Part shown: positions 47,062 to 55,156 of the stretch, one piece after another
Layout: each line of letters begins with the position of its first letter
Position numbering within the stretch: the first letter of the stretch is position 1
Assembly (NCBI GenBank): GCA_003569145.1
Contig: BGOH01000001.1
Location: 248,001-312,000 of the forward strand
Source: Clavibacter sp.
GTDB taxonomy: Bacteria; Actinomycetota; Actinomycetes; Nanopelagicales; Nanopelagicaceae
Direction: 5' to 3'
DNA: 64,000 nucleotides
Position numbers and translations under genes: made by a program
Notes under the pieces: model-generated
The model's database searches: none
Told to the model about the DNA's origin: nothing
The model's input: only the letters and a program-made list of their open reading frames with translations

Positions 47062-49950
47062 TTATCTGTTTTGCGCTGCAACTGCTGCGGCAATCGCTGC
47101 CTTTAATCGATCTTGCGCTTTGCCGTATGCAGCAAAGTCGCCCTTGGCAAGTGCGGCCTGCGCATCAGCAAGAGCTGCTTGCGCGCTAGCAAGTGCGCTT
47201 GCTAAATCATTATTTGATCCGGTGTTACTTCCGGTACTTCCACCACTTGCAGGCGGCAGATTAGTACTTCCAGAATTTCCACCAAATACTTGATCTAGAG
47301 CGCCTTTAAGTGTGTCATCAAAACCAATTTTCTCTCCAAATGAAACCAGCACTTTCTGCAAGAGTGGGTATGCAGCAGTATTTGCAGTTGCTCTTACATA
47401 AACCGGTTGAACATAGAGCAGACCGCCACCAACTGGAAGAGTTAGAAGGTTTCCAAGGACTACATCAGATCCACCTTGGCGAAGAAGTGATAGCGATAGC
47501 GCAACTGTTGGATTGGCTTCAAAGTTTGAAGCAACCTGTGATGGTCCTGCAACGTTTGTTGAGCGTTGCAGCTGCAGAACTGTGAACTTGCCATAATCAT
47601 CGCCAGGATCTGAATTCACAACAGCAAATGCTGAAAGGTTTTCTCGACCACCTCGTGGCACAAATGGAGTTGTTAGAGCAAAGGATGCTTTCTTCTCACC
47701 AGGCAATTGCAAGGTGTAGTAATAAGGAGGTTGGGCTCCAGCATTTGCGCCAAGAGTTGAAGGATCTCTTGGTACGCGCCAGAAATCTTGTCCACCATAG
47801 AAGGCATTTGCATTCTTTACGTGATAGAGCGAGAGCACATCTCGCTGCACTCTAAACAAATCCTCTGGATAGCGAACATGAGAGACCAAATCTTTGCTCA
47901 TCTCAGATTTTGCCTTCACAATTCCAGGAAATGCTTTCATCCAAGAGGCTAGAACTGGATCTTTCTCGTCCCAGGCATAAAGAGTGACTGTTCCGTCATA
48001 TGCATCAACTGTTGCTTTAACAGAGTTTCGAATGTAGTTGATAGTTGAGTTAGGAATTGCGGTTAATGGATTGTTATTGATGTTTAGCGCATCAGTTGTA
48101 GCACCTGAAACATCAACTGTTCTTGAGTATGGATATCCAGAGCTGGTGGTATATCCATCGATAATCCACTGAACTCGATTATCAACAATTGCTGGATATG
48201 GATCGCCATCAAGCTTTAGCCATGGAGCAACTTTTGCCACTCTCTGACGTGGTTCACGGTCAAAGATAATCTTGGTATCAGCATTTATCAGATTTGAAAG
48301 CAGGATTCTCTGCTCTTGATACTTAATGGCAAATAGCAGCCTTGAAAAAATAGAGCCCATTGGGACTCCACCTTTTCCGGTGTAGGTGTAATTCTTCTGA
48401 CCATTAGCTGAAGCATCATCTGGATAGTCAAACTCAACAGCCTCACCATCTGTGGTGCCACCAATAATTGAATACTCTGGATTGTTCTCACCAAAATAAA
48501 TTCTTGGTTGGAAATCACCTAATAGCCCCTTTGGTGGAATATCTCCCACTGAAAAGACTGGCTTTCCATCGATATCTTGGGTATTGCCAAATGAGCCGAC
48601 AAAGCCAAAGCCATGGGTATAAACCAAATGATCATTGATCCAATTTCTATTTGGATTTCCATCAATATTTATCTCTCGAACTGCAACGACCATATCTCGG
48701 GTAACCCCATCAATGGTGTAGCGATCAATATCAAGTGATTCATTAAAGGTGTAATAAGGCTTGATCTGTTGAAGTTGGCGGAAAGTAGCTGACAAGACAT
48801 TTGGATCCATAAGACGAATATTTGAAATTGTCGCTGCATCATCTGCCAATTGCCCAGCTGATGTATCAACAACTGCCGAGTAATCCTTAACTTCAACCTT
48901 ATCTAGGCCATATGCGGCGCGCGTTCCTTCAATATTGCGTTGAATGTATGGAGCCTCTCTTGAGGACTCACTTGGCTTTACTTGAAACTGTTGGATTAAC
49001 CCTGGATAGACCCCGGCAATTAAAAATGATGAGATGCCAAGAAGTGCTACTCCTGCTGCTGGAAGAACCCAGGAGCGGCGAATGATGTTGGCAAAAAATA
49101 GCAAGGAACATAGTGCTGCAATTCCAGTAAGGATTGATTTTGCTGGAAGGAGGGCATTTACATCGGTATAGGTAAGACCAGTGATTATTCCTTCATCAGA
49201 GGTCGCAAGTGCAAATCGATCGAGGTAGTAGGCCACAGCCTTAATTGCCACAATAAATCCAAGTAGGACTGAGAGCTGAACTCTGGCAGCAACTGTGGTG
49301 CGATCTTGTCTGACCTGAGGGCGAATACCGCCATAAACATAGTGAACCGCAAGAGATGCAATGGTTGCCAAGATAAGAGTTGAAATAGCCCAACCAACTA
49401 TTGATTGATAGAAGGGAAGCTCAAATGCAAAAAATGAAATATCTCGACCAAACTGTGGATCAACTACGCCAAACTCTGTAGCGTTTCTAAAAAGTAACCA
49501 GCTCTCCCAGAGCCTTGTTCCTGCCATTCCTGCAAAATAAAATAGCGCTACTGCAACACCGATTAGACCAACTTTTCTAAGTGGCTCAAGCTGGGCTCGA
49601 TATCTCTCAAGGTTATCTGCCTCAACAGTTACTGGCACATAGATTGGACGTCGCTTATAGGCAATATAAATATTTGCAGTGATAATTAATGAAGTTAATA
49701 GTCCAAAGATGAAAAATAAGGTGATTCGAGTTGTAAGTAAGGTGGTCCAAACTTGGCTGTAATCAACAGATCTAAACCAGAGAAAGTCTGCATAAAAACC
49801 GCTTAAGGAAACCAGAATCACTGCAAGTACGGTCAGAATAATTACCGTTAGCGGCAGGGCTCCAATTTTTGGCCTCTGGCCACCATTTAAGTTTCTTGAA
49901 GGAAAGCGGAAGTTGCGGAAAGGATTATCTGGGTTATCTCCAAAGGTCAT
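47062..49950 (-). CDS. UPF0182 family large membrane protein
   Basis: 962 aa. The N-terminal third has seven hydrophobic helices (about residues 30-330); the remainder is a large, probably extracytoplasmic domain with NRNWINDHLVYTHGFGFVGS, IYFGENNPEYSIIGG and FPGIVKAKSEMSKDLVSHVRYPEDLF typical of UPF0182. The end is a Gly/Ser linker plus an Ala-rich helix (ALASAQAALADAQAALAKG). Function is unknown although widespread in actinobacteria. In Mycobacterium tuberculosis the same UPF0182 - YlbL - DUF2342 order exists (Rv3193c-Rv3195, from memory). Confidence 0.93.
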   Translation of the reverse strand: MTFGDNPDNPFRNFRFPSRNLNGGQRPKIGALPLTVIILTVLAVILVSLSGFYADFLWFRSVDYSQVWTTLLTTRITLFFIFGLLTSLIITANIYIAYKRRPIYVPVTVEADNLERYRAQLEPLRKVGLIGVAVALFYFAGMAGTRLWESWLLFRNATEFGVVDPQFGRDISFFAFELPFYQSIVGWAISTLILATIASLAVHYVYGGIRPQVRQDRTTVAARVQLSVLLGFIVAIKAVAYYLDRFALATSDEGIITGLTYTDVNALLPAKSILTGIAALCSLLFFANIIRRSWVLPAAGVALLGISSFLIAGVYPGLIQQFQVKPSESSREAPYIQRNIEGTRAAYGLDKVEVKDYSAVVDTSAGQLADDAATISNIRLMDPNVLSATFRQLQQIKPYYTFNESLDIDRYTIDGVTRDMVVAVREINIDGNPNRNWINDHLVYTHGFGFVGSFGNTQDIDGKPVFSVGDIPPKGLLGDFQPRIYFGENNPEYSIIGGTTDGEAVEFDYPDDASANGQKNYTYTGKGGVPMGSIFSRLLFAIKYQEQRILLSNLINADTKIIFDREPRQRVAKVAPWLKLDGDPYPAIVDNRVQWIIDGYTTSSGYPYSRTVDVSGATTDALNINNNPLTAIPNSTINYIRNSVKATVDAYDGTVTLYAWDEKDPVLASWMKAFPGIVKAKSEMSKDLVSHVRYPEDLFRVQRDVLSLYHVKNANAFYGGQDFWRVPRDPSTLGANAGAQPPYYYTLQLPGEKKASFALTTPFVPRGGRENLSAFAVVNSDPGDDYGKFTVLQLQRSTNVAGPSQVASNFEANPTVALSLSLLRQGGSDVVLGNLLTLPVGGGLLYVQPVYVRATANTAAYPLLQKVLVSFGEKIGFDDTLKGALDQVFGGNSGSTNLPPASGGSTGSNTGSNNDLASALASAQAALADAQAALAKGDFAAYGKAQDRLKAAIAAAVAAQNR

Positions 49951-49978
49951 GGGTGCAGATTAGCCAAAAATAGTTAAC

Positions 49979-51046
49979 TTAACTATTCGAGCAGGAACGA
50001 GGCACAAAGCTATCTGGAGCGCGAAGAGCGGCGATTGCCTCAGCTAATGTTGAAACTGGAATAACCTTAAGGCCTGCTGGGATATTTTTAATATCTGGGC
50101 AATTCTCTCTAGGTGCAATAAAGACAGTCGCACCAATTCGAGAGGCCCCAATCATCTTCTCTTCTATGCCGCCAATAGCTCCAACTTGGCCTGAAGGGGT
50201 AATAGTTCCAGTGCCTGCAACCTTTCGCCCTCTCAAGAGATCTTCATCGGTGAGTTTTTCAATAATTCCAACTGCAAAAATTAAACCTGCACTTGGCCCG
50301 CCGACTCCTCGAATATTAAAGTCGATATCAATTGGAAAACGTGCGGTGGTGCCAACCAGTATTCCAATGGCAGGACGCTTGGAACCATCCTCATTAACTA
50401 CCTCTTGGTTTTCAACCAGAATGATTTCATCGGTGATTCGCTCAAGCTCGCCCTTTGCATTCTCTCGATCCACTGCTATTAGCAGCGGGTCACCAATATC
50501 TTTTTCGGCATAAGAGGAGCGAATCTCCTCAATCTCTCCAATTACTTTGCCATCAATTTCCTTAATGAAATCCCCGACTTTAAATTTCTCTTTGGCATTG
50601 GAGTAATCTCTAATGGCACTTATGAAATAAAGCTCAATAAAGTCATAGCCTAGATAGCGAAGCGCAGCAGCAGTTGCTGTGATCTTTGATGATTCCATCT
50701 CGCTTCTACTGTCTCGCTGAATAACTTGTGCTGGCTTTACAGGTGGATAGACCGCATCTCTTGGCAGAACCACATTGGCACCAATCGCCCAATTAACTAT
50801 GGTCTCTGCGCCAAAGACCGGAGAGTCTGGATTAGTAACCAAAATTGAGGTGATATATAACTCACCATTTACTGGATAAGTTTTAAAATCATTTACCTGA
50901 ATTAGTTTTCCAGTTACTTTATCTGGCACCCCAGGTTTAAAGAATATAAAAGGAATTGGCGCAAGTAGAGTTGCAATGGTTAACAGATAGAAAAAGAATT
51001 TAACTGGAAAAGACCAGCGATATCTAAGTGGGGAGATATTTCGCAT
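49979..51046 (-). CDS. YlbL-family PDZ / Lon-type serine protease
   Basis: 355 aa. One N-terminal membrane anchor (about 13-35), a PDZ domain (about 150-220: FKVGDFIKEIDGKVIGEI), then an S16 Lon proteolytic domain with the Ser/Lys dyad: Ser in RGVGGPSAGLIFAVG and Lys in GAIGGIEEKMIGASRIGA. The active site faces outside the cytoplasm, so it is a secreted-side quality-control protease. 28 nt after its stop lies the UPF0182 gene start on the same strand. Confidence 0.93.
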   Translation of the reverse strand: MRNISPLRYRWSFPVKFFFYLLTIATLLAPIPFIFFKPGVPDKVTGKLIQVNDFKTYPVNGELYITSILVTNPDSPVFGAETIVNWAIGANVVLPRDAVYPPVKPAQVIQRDSRSEMESSKITATAAALRYLGYDFIELYFISAIRDYSNAKEKFKVGDFIKEIDGKVIGEIEEIRSSYAEKDIGDPLLIAVDRENAKGELERITDEIILVENQEVVNEDGSKRPAIGILVGTTARFPIDIDFNIRGVGGPSAGLIFAVGIIEKLTDEDLLRGRKVAGTGTITPSGQVGAIGGIEEKMIGASRIGATVFIAPRENCPDIKNIPAGLKVIPVSTLAEAIAALRAPDSFVPRSCSNS

Positions 51047-51051
51047 TAGAG

Positions 51052-51276
51052 CTACTCTTTATCACTTTCACTTGATTTAAAAGATTTCTGAAAACTCTGA
51101 AATCTTCCCACCGATCTCTCAGTCTTATTCTCATATTTCTTCTGAAACTTTGTTACCCAGATGACATAGCCGGCAGCTCCAACGGCCGCGGTAAGCGGAA
51201 TAAACCACCAGATAAGAGCAGATAGCGGAGCAGAGGCAGATTCAGCAGCCCACTTGATCGCCATAACTTCGCTCAT
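51052..51276 (-). CDS. Small single-pass membrane protein, unknown function
   Basis: 74 aa. One membrane helix (ALIWWFIPLTAAVGAAGYVIWV) and a basic, Ser/Phe/Lys-rich tail (KFQKKYENKTERSVGRFQSF). It lies 5 nt before the YlbL protease gene in the same orientation, so the two are probably co-translated; it may be a partner or substrate of that membrane protease. I know no named family. Confidence 0.6.
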   Translation of the reverse strand: MSEVMAIKWAAESASAPLSALIWWFIPLTAAVGAAGYVIWVTKFQKKYENKTERSVGRFQSFQKSFKSSESDKE

Positions 51277-51382
51277 GGCTCAAGCCTAGGCTAGGTGAGG
51301 CTAATTAGTAATTTGAAGCATCTTCTCCCCCAGGCCTTGGGAATAAAGCTGGGCTAGATTTGTTCTCCTAGCCAAGAGATCA

Positions 51383-51412
51383 GATTTACTGGCCTTAGAG
51401 ATAAGCCGTAAT
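51383..51412 (+). promoter_or_regulatory. Possible promoter of the DUF2342 gene
   Basis: TTTACT followed after 18 nt by TAATAC, about 30 nt before the AAGGAG ribosome site that precedes the ATG at 51445. The -35 is a weak match and the -10 a good one; coordinates are approximate within a few bases. Confidence 0.4.
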
Positions 51413-51444
51413 ACTTAAAACTTATGTAGAAGGAGTTTTTTAAG

Positions 51445-52770
51445 ATGCCAGGTTTTGGCTTTACGCCAGATAACGGTGATGAGGATGAGTCAAAAGGTAA
51501 TAATCCCTTTGGCTTTGAAAACTTCGGAGAAATCTTTAAGCAATTCTCCGGAATGGGTTTAAATCTTCCAGCTCTTATGGCATCCCTATCTGGCCAAGCA
51601 TCTCCTGCCTCGCTATCAAAGGAGATGATCCGCGATATCTCAAGAAAGTATTTAAGTGCCCATGGCGAAGTTCCAGTAACTGTTGAAGATCTCGCCCAGA
51701 TTCAAGAAGCCATAAATATTGCAGACCTCTGGATTAATGAAGCCACAACCTTTCCAGCTCTGCCGCTAACAGATTCAATTGCGCTATCAAGAAGAGATTG
51801 GATTGATAGCACTTTAAATGGCTGGCAAGAGCTCACTAAGCCACTTGTTGATTCGATGTCAGCTGCTCTCTCGTCAATGCTTGATCAAGGGCTAGATGGA
51901 CAGGGCGAAGATAACGGAATTTCAATTCCTGGTTTTGGCCCAATGTCAATCTCTAAATCAAGTATCAACGCCATCATGGCAACCTTTATGAGCTCACTTA
52001 TTAGCACGCAATTGGGCCAGAGTATTGGCGCGCTTTCAACCACAGTTACTGGCGCAAATGATGTAGCTCTTCCTCTAAGTAAAGATATAAAGGCTCAATT
52101 ACTTCCACAAAATGTTAGGGCTTGGGGCTCAGGTCTTGAAATCCAAGAAGCTGAGATAAGAATTTATCTCGCCTTAAGAGAGATTGCTGCTGCCCGCCTC
52201 TTCAAACAGAGCCCCTGGCTTAGCGGATATATCGGTGAAGTAATTTCGGCATATGGCAGTGGAATTCGTATTGATATAAACGCAATTACACAGAGCGCTC
52301 AAGATGCAATGGACTCTGGCGCAATTGATCCAAGTAATCCAGAATCAATGGCATCAGCTCTTTCAGGCGGTCTCTTTACTCCAGAGACATCTGCTTCACA
52401 GAGCGCTGCTCTAGAAAAGTTAGAGACACTCCTTGCACTCATTGAAGGATGGATTGATGCAGTTGTTGTTAAGGCTGCAACAGATCGTCTTCCATCGCTG
52501 ATTAAATTAAGAGAATCACAGGCAAGAAGGCGCGCTACCAATTCTCCAACTCAACAATTATTTGCAACTCTTCTCGGCCTTGAAGTTTCACCAAGATTAA
52601 CCAGAGAAGCTATTTCATTCTGGGAAAAGATTGAGAAAATTGATTCAATCTCTGCAAGAGATAAAATTTGGGAAGAGGCATTCCTGCTTCCCACCGCATC
52701 TCAGCTATTAGATCCGGAAGGCTTTTCTAAGTCTAGAAAAATCCCAGATGATCTCTCAGGTTTGATTTAG
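51445..52770 (+). CDS. DUF2342 (zincin-like) family protein
   Basis: 441 aa. Family matched by overall pattern: a Gly/Asn/Phe-rich start (FGFTPDNGDEDES...NPFGF), VALPLSKDIKAQLLPQNV, IRIYLALREIAAARLFKQSPWL, LLALIEGWIDAVVVKAATDRLP and the C-terminal TQQLFATLLGLEVSPRL. Homologues as I remember them read REAAHxRLF in the third block; here the histidine positions are alanine (REIAAARLF), so the zinc site may be lost. Biological role unknown. AAGGAG lies 9 nt before the ATG. Confidence 0.85.
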   Translation: MPGFGFTPDNGDEDESKGNNPFGFENFGEIFKQFSGMGLNLPALMASLSGQASPASLSKEMIRDISRKYLSAHGEVPVTVEDLAQIQEAINIADLWINEATTFPALPLTDSIALSRRDWIDSTLNGWQELTKPLVDSMSAALSSMLDQGLDGQGEDNGISIPGFGPMSISKSSINAIMATFMSSLISTQLGQSIGALSTTVTGANDVALPLSKDIKAQLLPQNVRAWGSGLEIQEAEIRIYLALREIAAARLFKQSPWLSGYIGEVISAYGSGIRIDINAITQSAQDAMDSGAIDPSNPESMASALSGGLFTPETSASQSAALEKLETLLALIEGWIDAVVVKAATDRLPSLIKLRESQARRRATNSPTQQLFATLLGLEVSPRLTREAISFWEKIEKIDSISARDKIWEEAFLLPTASQLLDPEGFSKSRKIPDDLSGLI

Positions 52771-52779
52771 GAATAAAAG

Positions 52780-52850
52780 CGAAGACCCCGGTCGCACATT
52801 TCTTATCTGCCTTCCCCTTGCAGATATGAAAGAGTTATCCGAGGTCTTCG
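52780..52850 (+). ncRNA. Candidate structured RNA element
   Basis: CGAAGACC (52780-52787) pairs perfectly with GGTCTTCG (52843-52850), helped by GG/CC (52790-52791 with 52839-52840). Inside, TATCTGC (52804-52810) and GCAGATA (52820-52826) form a perfect 7-bp hairpin with loop CTTCCCCTT. There is no U-run, so it is not a simple terminator. It lies in the 203-nt gap between the DUF2342 gene and the next gene. The rest of the gap (52851-52973) shows only AT-rich promoter-like sequence such as TAATAC at about 52950. I could not match a known RNA family. Confidence 0.4.
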
Positions 52851-52973
52851 TAGGCGCAAAGTACGACAGATAGATATAAATAATCAACTTCAACTGGCGA
52901 GTTTTTCAACCCTAAAGACTCATCTACTCCTATAGAGTTTGTAGTGGTAATACCTCTTTAGAAAGGTTGCGTT

Positions 52974-53585
52974 GTGGAAAACTTCATCCAAGATGAAATC
53001 TTCAACGATAACCTGCCCCAGATGCGAGATGACGGCCAGAGGGCAGCTTCAGTAATCAAAATTCCACCAACTCCAAGCTCTAATGGAGCCGAGGTGAAGG
53101 TAATTAGAAGCACGCGGCGAAAGAAATCAATTAGCGCCTACCGGCAAGCAGGAGCAATCGTTATCTCAGTTCCAGCTCGCTTATCTAAGAGCGAGGTTCG
53201 CCAAGTGATTCCTGAGATGGTGAGCAAAGTACTCTCACTTGAGGCTAGAGAGAAGATAGGTGAAGAAGATTTGTATAAGCGCGCACTAGAACTTCTCGCT
53301 AAATATCTTCCAGAGTGCCCAGTTAGACCCGTCTCTGTTACCTGGCGCTCCATGAGCGAGCGTTGGGGCTCCTGCACCACAGTTGAGCGAAGCATCCGTA
53401 TCTCAGACCGCCTCAATGGCGCTCCTGGCTATGTTCTTGACTACCTTCTAGTCCATGAACTCATTCACTTGATGATTGCCGATCATGGCCCAGACTTTGA
53501 GGCCCTTCTAGCTCGGTTTGAGCTCGGAAAAGAGGCTAGCGCCTACCTCGAGGGCTATGAAGCAGGGGTTCGAGCGGGTAATTAG
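52974..53585 (+). CDS. YgjP-like M48-type metallopeptidase (DUF45)
   Basis: 203 aa. A poorly conserved N-terminal ~45 residues precede the YgjP-like core: VKVIRSTRRKKSISAYRQAGAI, then TWRSMSERWGSCTTVERSIRIS (the R-WGSC strand typical of the family) and the zinc site LLVHELIHLMIADHGPDFEALL (HELIH near residue 160, third ligand His in the DHGPDF turn). Start GTG 52974 with AAAGG at 7 nt. Cytosolic; substrate unknown. Confidence 0.88.
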   Translation: MENFIQDEIFNDNLPQMRDDGQRAASVIKIPPTPSSNGAEVKVIRSTRRKKSISAYRQAGAIVISVPARLSKSEVRQVIPEMVSKVLSLEAREKIGEEDLYKRALELLAKYLPECPVRPVSVTWRSMSERWGSCTTVERSIRISDRLNGAPGYVLDYLLVHELIHLMIADHGPDFEALLARFELGKEASAYLEGYEAGVRAGN

Positions 53586-53695
53586 CAGAAAAAATATCCC
53601 CATTGAGCGTGGGGAGCGCCTGAGTTGAGGGTATGCGGGGGTATGGTGAGCCTATTCGCAGGCTATCCCAGCGCTGCGAGGATCGGAGGATAGCT

Positions 53696-53854
53696 ATGGC
53701 AGAGACATATAAAGGTGAGGCCTACTGCGTAAAGTGCAAGGCTAAGCGTGAATTCGAAGGAACCGTAAAGGTCTCCGAATCAGGCCGTCGCATGGCACAG
53801 GGCATCTGCCCAACCTGCGGAACTAAGGTCAATCGCATTTTAGGCAAGGCTTAA
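53696..53854 (+). CDS. DUF5679 zinc-ribbon protein
   Basis: 52 aa from ATG 53696, chosen because GGAGG lies 6-7 nt upstream and the protein then begins MAETYKGEAYCVKCKAKREF. Two CxxC knuckles (CVKC and CPTC) form a zinc ribbon; the C-terminus GTKVNRILGKA is basic. The family is common in actinobacteria and uncharacterised. A small AGCCT/AGGCT hairpin (53649-53664) lies in its leader. A strong terminator follows. Confidence 0.88.
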   Translation: MAETYKGEAYCVKCKAKREFEGTVKVSESGRRMAQGICPTCGTKVNRILGKA

Positions 53855-53872
53855 ACCAGCTTTTAAAAATAG

Positions 53873-53911
53873 AGCGCTCGCAGCATTAGCTGTGGGCGCT
53901 TTATTTATTTT
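53873..53911 (+). terminator. Rho-independent terminator after DUF5679
   Basis: A 12-bp stem, AGCGCTCGCAGC with GCTGTGGGCGCT (two G-T pairs), loop ATTA, then TTATTTATTTT. Confidence 0.92.
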
Positions 53912-53991
53912 CGCATCTAAACACTCTTAGTAAGTCCCAGGCATACCAAGTTAATTAGATTCAAGCGCCCCTCCCCAGCTCAGTTCCTTTG

Positions 53992-55119
53992 ATGCAGGTT
54001 CATTCCCTGATGGCTCTAGATGATCGCCCCCTTATGGAATCAAGGCCAGTAATCAAAAGTGCGCTTAGCATCTGGCTCAGCCCTAATGGCGCTCAGGTAT
54101 TTATTGGCTCGCCTTATAAATCCATCTGCCTGCCAAGCCTCTGGTTTGGAATCTCAACTCGATTATTGCTGGAGAGTTTTAATGGCCAATTAAGCCTTGA
54201 GCAGATTAGCAAGCAATGCGCCCTTACTATCTCTCAACTCCAAGCACTCGTTGATGAGCTGCAAGCACATGACTTAATCGATCTAGAGCGAACCGCTATC
54301 TCATACCTAAAGCGATATGACCCAAGAGTCAAAGCAATTACTCCTGTTACAGACCTTGAAGACTTTAATGAAGACCTCGCTGCTCAATCCTTTATCAAAC
54401 GAATGGAGATTGAATCTGAAGCTGCATCTCTTGAAAAGGGAGATATCGATGGAGGAAGAAGCGCAGTTGTAAGGCGCCGGGATTTCTCAATCCTGATTTT
54501 TGGCTATGGAAAAATTGTTAACTCGCTAGTTGGATCACTTAGCGCCTCAGGATTTACCAAGGTCTTAGTAATCAATCGGCTGCAGCAGAGATCTAGCGCT
54601 TTAAAGATTTTAGAAAGTGATCTCTCTGGCGGATATATCTCAAGAGCTGATATCGGAGCATCAAGGAAAGAAGTCTTGGCAAAAGCTCGAAGTTCTTCCG
54701 CGCTCTTTGCTGAGGCTACGCCAGTAATTTATCGGCCAAGGCTAATAATTAGCGTTGGTCGGCCAACACCAGATGTATTACAACGTTGGATCTCTGAAGG
54801 TAGTAACCACTTAATCATTGAGCCCCATTCATCAGCCGAAGTTCGCATTGGGCCATATGTAATCCCAGGAAAAAGCCCTTGTTATCGCTGTCTTCAAATA
54901 TCTAGTGAAGAGAAGTTAAGTTCAGTAGAGAGAAAAGAGGTGGGATCAGCTCTTGCTCTAGCTACTGCTGCGATTACTTGTCTTGAGGTAATTAGCCTTG
55001 CCTCAAGTGGGATAAGCCACTTTCTAGGAAAATCTATGATCTACTCCAACTCAAATTTTCATAACCCAAAGTTGGAGAAGTGGTCAATTAATCCTGGCTG
55101 CGGCTGCAACTGGCGCTAG
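53992..55119 (+). CDS. ThiF-like / TOMM cyclodehydratase-like protein
   Basis: About 375 aa (start among ATG 53992, ATG 54010 or an upstream TTG). It resembles the actinobacterial 'bacteriocin biosynthesis cyclodehydratase'/leader-binding ThiF-like group: a winged-helix-like N-terminus (LLESFNGQLSLEQISKQCAL), a Rossmann segment FSILIFGYGKIVNSLVGSL, a zinc-type CYRC (PGKSPCYRCLQI) and the closing NPGCGCNWR. No Mg-ATP motif of a YcaO partner or a precursor peptide is seen nearby. Its place before the AarF gene matches the conserved unknown gene at this spot in mycobacteria (memory), so it is a resident gene, not a RiPP cluster. Confidence 0.7.
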   Translation: MQVHSLMALDDRPLMESRPVIKSALSIWLSPNGAQVFIGSPYKSICLPSLWFGISTRLLLESFNGQLSLEQISKQCALTISQLQALVDELQAHDLIDLERTAISYLKRYDPRVKAITPVTDLEDFNEDLAAQSFIKRMEIESEAASLEKGDIDGGRSAVVRRRDFSILIFGYGKIVNSLVGSLSASGFTKVLVINRLQQRSSALKILESDLSGGYISRADIGASRKEVLAKARSSSALFAEATPVIYRPRLIISVGRPTPDVLQRWISEGSNHLIIEPHSSAEVRIGPYVIPGKSPCYRCLQISSEEKLSSVERKEVGSALALATAAITCLEVISLASSGISHFLGKSMIYSNSNFHNPKLEKWSINPGCGCNWR

Positions 55120-55156
55120 TTTCAATTCGCGCTAGATCCCCCGGCTAGATAAGAAT

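Noticed and set aside
52780-52850. 6C RNA family assignment
   Set aside because: The family has two hairpins with runs of six or more C; here there is one hairpin with four C.
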